A DNA stretch of 64,000 nt from contig QEUQ01000006.1 in assembly GCA_003577105.1 (NCBI GenBank), forward strand, positions 23,284-87,283. The letters are read 5' to 3'. Origin of the DNA: Acidobacteriota bacterium. Lineage in GTDB: Bacteria > Actinomycetota > Acidimicrobiia > ATN3. Positions 8,124 through 15,324 of the stretch are shown in pieces. The notes under the pieces are model-generated. The model did not search any database and was not told the DNA's origin. It was given only the letters and a program-made list of their open reading frames with translations. Each line of letters opens with the position of its first letter. Position 1 is the first letter of the stretch. Made by a program: the position numbers and the translations under genes.

Positions 8124-8906
8124 GTGGCCAACGGAAACGGCGGCCTCGGCAGCAAGCTGTCCGATAAGGGAAAGCAGCTGACCGAGAAGGTCCAGTCGAG
8201 CCAGGCATGGACCTCCATTTTCCGCCCTGGTTCGATCTTCTCAAAGGGCTACTCCGACAGCCCTCGAAATCGCTCGTACGTGATCATGAACTCCCTCGTC
8301 TATCACCTCCATCCGGTGAAGGTGAAGCGTCACGGGGTGAAGGTCAGCTACACGCTCTGCTTGGGTGGCCTTTCGTTTTTTCTGTTCATAGTCCTCACGA
8401 TCACGGGCATCTTCCTGATGTTCGTTTATCGGCCTACCGAAGCTCAGGCCTATCCGGACATGCAGGCCATGATGACCTCGGTTGCGTTCGGGACCCTCGT
8501 GCGAAATATGCACCGCTGGGGAGCGCACCTCATGGTGATCTCGGTCTTCTTGCACATGGCCCGCGTCTTTTACCACGGTGCGTACAAGTCGCCGCGTGAG
8601 TTCAACTGGGTCATTGGAGTCCAGCTCCTCATGCTCACACTCCTGCTCTCCTTCACGGGATACCTGCTTCCGTGGGATCAGCTGAGCCTCTGGGCCGTCA
8701 CGGTGGGTACCAACATGATGGGCTACACACCCGTCTTCGGCCGCGAGATGCGTTTCGTTCTTCTCGGGAGTACGGAGATTTCCACCAACACCCTGCTTCG
8801 CTGGTATGTACTCCACGTGATCATGCTCCCATTCGTAGCCGTCATCTTCATGGCCATCCATTTCTGGAGAGTGCGCAAAGACGGCGGCATTTCCGGTCCG
8901 CTCTAG
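8124..8906 (+). CDS. qcrB: Cytochrome b6-like subunit of a quinol:cytochrome c reductase
   Basis: A 260-residue membrane protein equal to the N-terminal, heme-carrying half of cytochrome b. His130 and His144 (HRWGAH...LHMARV) and a second pair (LHVIMLPFVAVIFMAIHF, spaced as in cytochrome b6) are the bis-His ligands of the two b hemes. Cys79 in TLCLGG aligns with the cytochrome b6 cysteine that binds the extra heme ci, so this is a b6-type rather than mitochondrial-type subunit. The start is a GTG with GGAGG upstream. It forms an operon with subunit IV, Rieske protein and cytochrome c. Confidence 0.93.
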   Translation: MANGNGGLGSKLSDKGKQLTEKVQSSQAWTSIFRPGSIFSKGYSDSPRNRSYVIMNSLVYHLHPVKVKRHGVKVSYTLCLGGLSFFLFIVLTITGIFLMFVYRPTEAQAYPDMQAMMTSVAFGTLVRNMHRWGAHLMVISVFLHMARVFYHGAYKSPREFNWVIGVQLLMLTLLLSFTGYLLPWDQLSLWAVTVGTNMMGYTPVFGREMRFVLLGSTEISTNTLLRWYVLHVIMLPFVAVIFMAIHFWRVRKDGGISGPL

Positions 8907-8924
8907 GCTGAGGTTCGAACGCCA

Positions 8925-9611
8925 ATGGTTGAAATACCAGAACACCTGCTGAAGCGCTCGCAAGCAGCGCGAAACAAGGCCGAATCGGACGGCGACGAAG
9001 CTCCAGCTGAAGATGCGGCGCCAGAAGCCGCGGAGCCGGCCAAGGTCGCCACAGCCACAGAGGCCGCGCCGCCGAAGCCGAAGAAGTCCGGAAACGGCGG
9101 CGGAGCCGCAACCAAGCTCCACACCCACCGATTGCTCACGGTAGTCAAGTCGGGCTCTATTCAGCCGCCCAAACCCGCACCGGTGGACAAGGTCAACGTC
9201 TGGCCGCACCTACTGGTGATTGAGTTTCTTGCGCTCTTGGCCTGCATGGTGTTCCTGGTGCTCTTCAGCATCTTCGTAAACGCGCCCTTGCTCGAAGAGG
9301 CCAACTACAACAAGACGCCGAACCCGTCGAAAGCGCCCTGGTACTTCCTTGGCCTCCAAGAACTGCTGGCCTACTTCGATCCGATGATTGCGGGGGTGAC
9401 GATTCCAGGCATGGGTCTGATCGGTCTCGCGCTTGCGCCGTATATCGACAAGAACCCGAGCAATCACCCCGAAGACCGCAAGTTCGCGATAGCGCTCTTC
9501 ACCTTTTTCATGATGTTTTGGACGGTCCTGGTGATCATCGGGTCGTTCTTCAGAGGTCCGGGCTACAACTTCGCGTGGCCCTGGGCCGATGGGATCTACT
9601 TCGACTTATGA
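8925..9611 (+). CDS. Cytochrome b subunit IV-like protein with N-terminal docking-like peptide
   Basis: A 228-residue protein. The C-terminal two-thirds match subunit IV (PetD), the quinol-site half of a split cytochrome b: NKTPNPSKAPWYFLGLQEL and later helices. In place of a usual short N-terminus it has MVEIPEHLLKRSQAAR followed by an Ala/Glu/Pro/Lys-rich linker of about 60 residues, presumably cytoplasmic. The 16-residue start is identical to that of the cytochrome c at 1231-2064 although the codons differ. It lies 18 bases after the b6-like gene. The subunit call is firm; the docking role of the extension is inferred. Confidence 0.92.
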   Translation: MVEIPEHLLKRSQAARNKAESDGDEAPAEDAAPEAAEPAKVATATEAAPPKPKKSGNGGGAATKLHTHRLLTVVKSGSIQPPKPAPVDKVNVWPHLLVIEFLALLACMVFLVLFSIFVNAPLLEEANYNKTPNPSKAPWYFLGLQELLAYFDPMIAGVTIPGMGLIGLALAPYIDKNPSNHPEDRKFAIALFTFFMMFWTVLVIIGSFFRGPGYNFAWPWADGIYFDL

Positions 9612-9621
9612 GGTCAGACGC

Positions 9622-10440
9622 GTGACAACTCGCCAACTCCTCCTTATAGCAATACCCACAGGGCTCGCCTTGCTTGTTCTGTTTGGAATAGTCGTTGCCG
9701 CTTCGCGGCGAGAGTCTGACCTCGAGCTCGGGCGGGACGAGGCCGAACGCGAAGCAGCTCTGGCTGCAGTACCAGGCGGTTCCTCCTCGGGTAGCCGGAC
9801 TCGCAAGAAGACCGCCCCTGGCAACGTCGAGATGGAGAAGGTCACGCCCAAGTTCGATCCCGAACTCGAAGGGATGACCAGGCGCCAGGTCCTGAACCGG
9901 GGGATCGTTCTCGCTGCGCTCACGGGCCTTGCGGCGTTCGGCGGTGCGTGCCTCGCCTTCCTTTGGCCCAAGCTCTCGGGGGGATTTGGCTCGGTGATAT
10001 CGGCCGGCAATATCAATGAGATAAAGGCACAGATCAAGAACGACAAGGCGCCCTTCTACAACCCCAGCGGGCGCTTCTATCTGATGACCTATGAAACCGA
10101 GCTCGACAATGCCGAAGGGGAAGTGCTCTACCCGACAGTCTTCACGCAGTTCAAAGAGACGGGCCTAATTGCGATGTACCAGAAGTGCCCGCACCTCGGA
10201 TGCAGAGTGCCGTGGTGCAGCACTTCGCAGTGGTTTGAGTGCCCTTGCCACGGATCGAAATACAACTCCGCTGGTGAATGGACAGGCGGACCGGCACCAC
10301 GCGGCATGTGGCATTTCCCGATCAAGCTGAACGGCGAGCAAGTCTCGGTGGACACCGGAACTCAAGTTGAAGGCCCGCCGAAGGGCACCTCGACTCCGGT
10401 TAATGCCGAAGCCAAAGGCCCGCACTGCGTCGGGATTTAG
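9622..10440 (+). CDS. qcrA: Rieske [2Fe-2S] protein of the bc complex
   Basis: A 272-residue iron-sulfur subunit that takes the first electron from quinol at the outer face of the membrane. The cluster motifs are CPHLGC and CPCHGS, with the usual GGPAPRGM after them. Two hydrophobic segments precede the head domain (about 5-25, and in the stretch starting RGIVLAALTGLAAFGG), separated by a charged linker; actinobacterial QcrA proteins often have three. I prefer the GTG at 9622 (GAGG eight bases upstream) to a start at 9589 that would overlap the preceding gene by 23 bases. Confidence 0.92.
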   Translation: MTTRQLLLIAIPTGLALLVLFGIVVAASRRESDLELGRDEAEREAALAAVPGGSSSGSRTRKKTAPGNVEMEKVTPKFDPELEGMTRRQVLNRGIVLAALTGLAAFGGACLAFLWPKLSGGFGSVISAGNINEIKAQIKNDKAPFYNPSGRFYLMTYETELDNAEGEVLYPTVFTQFKETGLIAMYQKCPHLGCRVPWCSTSQWFECPCHGSKYNSAGEWTGGPAPRGMWHFPIKLNGEQVSVDTGTQVEGPPKGTSTPVNAEAKGPHCVGI

Positions 10441-10484
10441 AAGTAGCTGTAGGACTGAAAAATGTACGGAGACCGGACTAGCAA

Positions 10485-11447
10485 ATGAACTCAAGCTTGA
10501 CCCTGATCCTCGTGGCCGGCGTCGTGCTCTTTCTCGGCGCTGGATTCCTGTTCTTCTCTGGAACAGGGCCGCGCAAACCGAAGAAGGTAATACCGGCAAA
10601 TCAGAAGCGTTACCACGACGACGAAACCCTCGAGGGGCCTGTGCTCACCAAGATCCTCGGGTGGTCGCTCATCTTCACTTTCATGCTTGCAGCGGCGCTA
10701 CCGCTCTATTGGCTGACGGAACCACAGCGCCAGGTCAGCTTTGCCGAGAAGTACAACCACAATGCGGCCGAACGCGGCAAGAAGTTCTTTGCGGACGCAA
10801 AGGAAGATCCGGAGGGATTCGGGTGCGCCACGTGCCACGGAGGCGTCAAGGGCGGAACGACCCGATACGTGCTGCTTTCGGGGCCGGAAGAAGGCCGTGA
10901 AGTCACGTGGACCGCGCCCGCGCTCGATGACATCTTCTATCGCTTCAGCCGCGATCAAGTGCATGACATCCTTGTATATGGGCGTCCAAACACACCGATG
11001 CCTGCCTGGGGATTGCGAGGCGGCGGCCCGATGACCGAGCAAATGCTCAACGACGTCATTTCCTATCTTGAATCGATTCAGACCGATCCTGAGACAGCCA
11101 AGCAGAATGCCGGCGGAGGACAGGGTCTCTCGGGTCAGAAGCTCTTCGAGAAGAATTGCGCGCGGTGCCATACGCAAGGGTGGAGCTACAGGTATCCGGA
11201 CGTGACCTGGAACAAGCCGGTCGTCATGGGGCCGGCGGGTGGAGGTTCTTTTGGGCCGAACTTGCGGGGATCCGTAACCCGCCAGTTCTACGACCCCGCC
11301 GATCAAGTCAAATTCGTCTCTGACGGAAGCCAGTTCGGCAAGGCATACGGGCAGAACGGAGTCGGAACTGGGCGCATGCCGGGCATGGGGAAGATCCTCG
11401 ATGAAAAGGACATCATGGCAATCGTCGAATATGAGCGGAGTCTGTAG
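10485..11447 (+). CDS. qcrC: Diheme cytochrome c of the bc complex
   Basis: A 320-residue membrane-anchored cytochrome c with two CXXCH sites, CATCH at 114-118 and CARCH at 225-229, and likely Met ligands in MPAWG and MPGMG. Two helices near the N-terminus (about 5-25 and 58-77) anchor it. The two heme domains and its position directly after the Rieske gene fit the actinobacterial QcrC plan, in which the diheme protein passes electrons to the oxidase without a soluble carrier. GGAG lies upstream of the ATG. Confidence 0.9.
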   Translation: MNSSLTLILVAGVVLFLGAGFLFFSGTGPRKPKKVIPANQKRYHDDETLEGPVLTKILGWSLIFTFMLAAALPLYWLTEPQRQVSFAEKYNHNAAERGKKFFADAKEDPEGFGCATCHGGVKGGTTRYVLLSGPEEGREVTWTAPALDDIFYRFSRDQVHDILVYGRPNTPMPAWGLRGGGPMTEQMLNDVISYLESIQTDPETAKQNAGGGQGLSGQKLFEKNCARCHTQGWSYRYPDVTWNKPVVMGPAGGGSFGPNLRGSVTRQFYDPADQVKFVSDGSQFGKAYGQNGVGTGRMPGMGKILDEKDIMAIVEYERSL

Positions 11448-11978
11448 ATGTATCTGATAGCTTCAGCCGCAGCCTCAAAGCTCTCACCCACAGCGCTCTT
11501 CATGCGCGGGGTGATCGTAGTCATCGCTGCTTTCGTGATCTTCGTCGGTTCGGTCTGGCTTGTCCTCATGACTGACGTCGGGGCCAAGAAGGCCATCATG
11601 CTCGTCTTGACGGTGCTTTTCGCATTTATCTCGATGCTCTCGTTGCTCTGGTTCAGATATCCACAGCAAGCGCCAACACCCCATGGAACAGTCTGCCTTG
11701 GCGGCAAGGTCAATCCGGCCTTCGAGGAGAATGGTGGTGCAGCCGGGGAATCGTCTGTCAGCGTCAAGAAGAATGTCGGTGGATCCGAAGTCGATGAGAA
11801 GATCAGTGCCTGCGAATCTGGCGTCTTCTTTACGAAGTACTTCTACCCAACCATCTTCCTTGTGACCAGTATCGTCCTCTCGCTGATTTCGGCGACTGGG
11901 CTGAATCGGATTGAGAAGGCCGAGAAGCTCGCCGATGAACTCGAGGCCGCTGGCGAGCTAGAGGCCGCCACCGCCTAA
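11448..11978 (+). CDS. Three-helix membrane protein, last gene of the bc operon
   Basis: No family recognised. The 176-residue product has two helices near the N-terminus (around RGVIVVIAAFVIFVGSVWLV and IMLVLTVLFAFISMLSLLWF), an exported middle with two cysteines, a third helix (TIFLVTSIVLSLISATGL) and an Ala/Glu-rich tail. The ATG follows the qcrC stop with no gap, so it is co-expressed and probably an accessory subunit. Its stop codon directly abuts the stop of the convergent hemL. Confidence 0.7.
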   Translation: MYLIASAAASKLSPTALFMRGVIVVIAAFVIFVGSVWLVLMTDVGAKKAIMLVLTVLFAFISMLSLLWFRYPQQAPTPHGTVCLGGKVNPAFEENGGAAGESSVSVKKNVGGSEVDEKISACESGVFFTKYFYPTIFLVTSIVLSLISATGLNRIEKAEKLADELEAAGELEAATA

Positions 11979-13280
11979 CTAGGTTGTCGAAGCAGCTGCC
12001 GCTGCGATGTCGCAGGTTCGCTCGATTTCGTCGCGACCATGGGCGAGGCTGACGAAGATCGCCTCAAAAGGCGAGGGCGCCAGTAGCACGCCCCGAGAAA
12101 GCATTTCGCCGAAGAAGCGTGAATACATTGCTGAATCCGCCCTCTTGGCATCCTCGTAGTTCCTGACCGGCTCATTCAGGAAGAAGATCCCTGCTAGCGT
12201 ACCTTCCTGCTGGACTGTGAACTCCAAGCCGGTGCCCTCAAGCGCATTTGCCAGGCCTGCCGCAAGGAGTTCGACCCTTCCCTCAAGCATCTGGTAAGTC
12301 TCGGCGCTCAAATCTCCCAGTACGGCGAGGCTCGCCGCCGTTGCGACCGGATTACCCGAAAGGGTCCCTGCCTGATAGACATCACCAGATGGGGCAAGGC
12401 ACTCCATGATTTCGGCTCGACCACCGAAAGCTGCGAGGGGAAGTCCGCCTCCGATCACCTTTCCAAGCGTCGTCAAATCCGGAGCGACCGAGTAATACGC
12501 CTGGGCGCCACCCAGCGCCATGCGGAAGCCGGTAATCACTTCGTCGAAGATCAACAGAGCCTCGTGGGCGTTAGTGACGGCGCGAAGACGAGACAAGAAG
12601 CCTGGCTCTGGTGGCACCAGGCCCATGTTGGCCGCAACCGGCTCAACGATCACGGCAGCGATCTCGCTGCCGTGACGAACGAAAATCTCATCTACGGCAT
12701 CGATGTCGTTGTACGGCAGCACCACGGTCGAGGAGACGGCGCCCGCTGGCACGCCTGCGGATCCTGATATTCCGAGCGTCGCCACGCCGCTTCCCGCAGC
12801 AGCAAGAAGTGCGTCTGAATGCCCGTGATAGCAGCCATCGAACTTCACAATCAGATCTCGCCCGGTAAACCCTCTGGCCAACCTCACTGCGCTCATCGTT
12901 GCCTCGGTACCCGAACTCACGAGGCGCACTTCATCAAGAGAGGGGACAGCGTCGCAAAGCAGCTCCGCGAGTCGGACTTCGGCCTCGGTCAGCAATCCGA
13001 ACGAAGTCCCACGAGTCGCAGCTGCCGCGATCGCTTCGGCTACGGGCGGGTGGGCATGGCCAAAGATACTCGCCCCCCACGACTGTATGTAGTCGATGTA
13101 TCGCCGACCATCGCTATCCCACAGGTACGCTCCCTCGGCGCGTTCAGCGACGATTGGCTCGCGACCGACCGATGCAAATGCCCTGACGGGTGAATTGACT
13201 CCCCCGGGGATTACCTGTGATGCGCGCTTGAAGATGCTGTTGCCCAGCCGGTCCTCGTCATGAGAGGGCACGTGCTGCAT
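11979..13280 (-). CDS. hemL: Glutamate-1-semialdehyde 2,1-aminomutase
   Basis: A PLP enzyme making 5-aminolevulinate, the last step of the C5 route begun by HemA. The 433-residue length, the N-terminal GGVNSPVRAFASVG and the PLP-lysine motif LGKVIGGGLPLAAFGG are typical. It is the last gene of the leftward hem operon; the start at 13280 overlaps hemB by 23 bases, and a GTG at 13271 is an alternative. Confidence 0.95.
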   Translation of the reverse strand: MQHVPSHDEDRLGNSIFKRASQVIPGGVNSPVRAFASVGREPIVAERAEGAYLWDSDGRRYIDYIQSWGASIFGHAHPPVAEAIAAAATRGTSFGLLTEAEVRLAELLCDAVPSLDEVRLVSSGTEATMSAVRLARGFTGRDLIVKFDGCYHGHSDALLAAAGSGVATLGISGSAGVPAGAVSSTVVLPYNDIDAVDEIFVRHGSEIAAVIVEPVAANMGLVPPEPGFLSRLRAVTNAHEALLIFDEVITGFRMALGGAQAYYSVAPDLTTLGKVIGGGLPLAAFGGRAEIMECLAPSGDVYQAGTLSGNPVATAASLAVLGDLSAETYQMLEGRVELLAAGLANALEGTGLEFTVQQEGTLAGIFFLNEPVRNYEDAKRADSAMYSRFFGEMLSRGVLLAPSPFEAIFVSLAHGRDEIERTCDIAAAAASTT

Positions 13281-14235
13281 CCTTGGCGAAATAGGTAATG
13301 ATCAAGTTCGCGCCAGCGCGCCTGATCGCGGTGAGACTCTCGATCATCACGGGCTCGGCATCGAGATAGCCTGCTTCAGTGGCGGCCTTCAGAGCCGAAT
13401 ACTCCCCCGAGACCTGATATGCCGCCACTGGCAGAGTGGTAACCGCCTTTATGTCAGAGATGATGTCAAGGTAGTGACCGGCCGGCTTCACCATGAGAAT
13501 GTCGGCACCCTCATCCTCATCGAGGAGTGCCTCTCTCACGGCCTCGCCTCGGTTTCGATAATCCATTTGATATGAGCGGCGATCGCCGAAAGCCGGGGCG
13601 CACTCGGCGGCATCACGAAATGGTCCGTAGAAGGCGGAGGCAAACTTCACCGAGTAGGCCATGATTGGGGTCATCTTGAAGCCTGCCGAATCCAAGGCGC
13701 CACGAATCGCCCCGACCTGCCCGTCCATCATGCCGCTTGGTGCAATCAGTCCTGAGCCTGCCGTGGCTTGAGATATAGCGATCTCCGCGTAGCGCTCCAA
13801 GGTGGCGTCATTGTCTACTGCGCCCGATTCGCCAAGTACCCCGCAATGTCCGTGATCTGTGAACTCGTCTAGGCACAAGTCCGTTGATATGAGCAGTTCT
13901 GATCCGAATGCATCGGCAAGCTCCATTACGGCTCTCTGAACTATCCCGTCCCGATCTGAAGCCTCGCTTCCCTCCGGATCCTTCGTTTTGGGAATTCCAA
14001 AGAGGATCACGGCCCGAACTCCAGCAGAGAGGAGCTCCTCGGCTTCCTTTCGAAGGCTCCTGATGCTGTGCTTGGAAACGCCTGGCATCGTGGGAATGGG
14101 CTCGGGATCGGTGAGGGACTCCTTGACGAAAAGAGGCGCCACCAATTGGTCAGGGCTCAGCGCTGTCTCCGCCACCAAGTTGCGCGCAAGTGCAGTTGAT
14201 CGGAGCCTCTGAGGGCGTGAATGTGGGAAGTTCAT
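13258..14235 (-). CDS. hemB: Delta-aminolevulinic acid dehydratase (porphobilinogen synthase)
   Basis: Condenses two aminolevulinates to porphobilinogen. From the ATG at 14235 it has 325 residues, the normal size. The Schiff-base lysines are in MAYSVKFASAFYGPF and LMVKPAGHY. The metal site reads STDLCLDEFTDHGHCG: two of the three zinc cysteines are present, with Asp at the middle one, so the metal preference is uncertain. A longer reading upstream adds only a shadow of the next gene. Confidence 0.95.
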   Translation of the reverse strand: MNFPHSRPQRLRSTALARNLVAETALSPDQLVAPLFVKESLTDPEPIPTMPGVSKHSIRSLRKEAEELLSAGVRAVILFGIPKTKDPEGSEASDRDGIVQRAVMELADAFGSELLISTDLCLDEFTDHGHCGVLGESGAVDNDATLERYAEIAISQATAGSGLIAPSGMMDGQVGAIRGALDSAGFKMTPIMAYSVKFASAFYGPFRDAAECAPAFGDRRSYQMDYRNRGEAVREALLDEDEGADILMVKPAGHYLDIISDIKAVTTLPVAAYQVSGEYSALKAATEAGYLDAEPVMIESLTAIRRAGANLIITYFAKDAARALS

Positions 14236-14254
14236 GGGGCAATCGTACCGATCA

Positions 14255-14743
14255 TCAACCGGCGGGAACACCGGGCCACGGGGTGGGATCCTTGCCGATG
14301 GCCGCGCGCGTGAGGGCAAGACCGTCGCCGATAGCGGCGACCGCTTGGGCCACCTGCCGCCTGACCGCTGAACCTGCCAAGTTGCCCAGACCTCTGACCA
14401 TGACGCCTGCACAGCCAATCTCGGCGTCATCGACAACCGCTGCGAGATCGTCGAGGGAGGCCGCGTCGGAAATTCTCTGCTTGAACTCAGGCGGCGGAGT
14501 AGGTGAGTGCGTGGCCTTATCCTGCTCGGCCGCAAGACTCGCCCAGACCGCCGCCCGGTGCTTGTTGGCTTCAGCCAACGCTGCAACTGACAGCTGGAAC
14601 GATCTCAAGCGAGCTAGTTCAGCCCCGTCTCCTCGGCGACTCGCTTCAACGGCGAGAGCATCCGCGGCGGTAGCAACATCGGAAAGCGCGCGCGCTGCCG
14701 ATTCCTCATGAGCCACGAATTGGGCGATCGCCGCTGAGCTCAT
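14255..14743 (-). CDS. Small Ala-rich helical protein in the hem operon
   Basis: A 162-residue protein that I cannot place with confidence. It has no signal peptide or membrane segment and is predicted almost entirely helical and alanine-rich, with His/Glu positions (FVAHEESAARAL) that recall ferritin-like bundles. Its ATG overlaps the stop of the ferritin-like lipoprotein gene by 4 bases (ATGA), so the two are translationally coupled and may form a pair. It may be a second, cytoplasmic member of the same fold, but that is a guess. Confidence 0.6.
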   Translation of the reverse strand: MSSAAIAQFVAHEESAARALSDVATAADALAVEASRRGDGAELARLRSFQLSVAALAEANKHRAAVWASLAAEQDKATHSPTPPPEFKQRISDAASLDDLAAVVDDAEIGCAGVMVRGLGNLAGSAVRRQVAQAVAAIGDGLALTRAAIGKDPTPWPGVPAG

Positions 14744-15324
14744 GCGAATGCCACAATCGAGCGATCTGAGTCCAGCGCTACCCTCAGCGCGGCAACATGA
14801 GTTGAGTCCGCGAACAAGTTCGAAGACAGCACAGGGGTCAGACGTAGTGTCAACATGTCGGCAATCGCGTTGCGATAAGCACTCGTTAGGGCGATCTCCC
14901 CTTCGAGCAGCGTACTCAGCGCCCGCCGCTGATCGCCTAAGGGCGTGGGCAGCACGTAGCGCTCACGCGCCTCGCCCGCCTGCCCACCGGCGTCGTTAAT
15001 CAAGCGCCTCAACGCTTCGGAGTGCGCCACATGATGCCCACGAATCTCGCCGGCAAGGCGGGCCAGGTCTGGATCGAGACGCTCCCCAGCAATCACCTCA
15101 TTCGCCAGCGCAATCTCGCGCAACTCAAGCTGGAGCAGCGTGTTCAATGTGTCAAAGTCTGGTGAGCCCTCGGGAATTCGGGGTGGGACTACGCCTATCG
15201 GAGGGGCCGCGACCCGCTGCGGGGCACAAGCGCTGAGCACTGGAGCAAGTAGAACCAGACCTGAGCAGATCGCTGCGCCGCTCAGTAAGTCCCTCCTGGT
15301 TGGGAAGGTGGCGTCTTCAGACAT
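14740..15324 (-). CDS. Ferritin-like (DUF4439-type) exported lipoprotein
   Basis: A 194-residue protein with a twin-arginine signal (TRRDLL) and lipobox LSAC. After a Pro-rich linker it forms a helical bundle with Glu and His residues spaced as in ferritin-like domains (LLQLELREIAL, GHHVAHSEAL, LLEGEIAL). Actinobacterial DUF4439 proteins have this plan. The ATG at 15324 overlaps the cobA-hemD stop by 8 bases. Its position inside a heme operon suggests iron or heme handling at the membrane surface; that is an inference. Confidence 0.72.
   Translation of the reverse strand: MSEDATFPTRRDLLSGAAICSGLVLLAPVLSACAPQRVAAPPIGVVPPRIPEGSPDFDTLNTLLQLELREIALANEVIAGERLDPDLARLAGEIRGHHVAHSEALRRLINDAGGQAGEARERYVLPTPLGDQRRALSTLLEGEIALTSAYRNAIADMLTLRLTPVLSSNLFADSTHVAALRVALDSDRSIVAFA

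Noticed and set aside
8241..9209. Long open frame antisense to the cytochrome b genes (322 codons)
   Set aside because: Its product is a charged, His/Glu-rich shadow of two well-supported genes on the other strand, with no recognisable domain or ribosome site.
14236..14586. N-terminal extension of hemB by 117 codons
   Set aside because: It overlaps the coupled small helical gene completely and has no HemB similarity; the ATG at 14235 gives the normal length.
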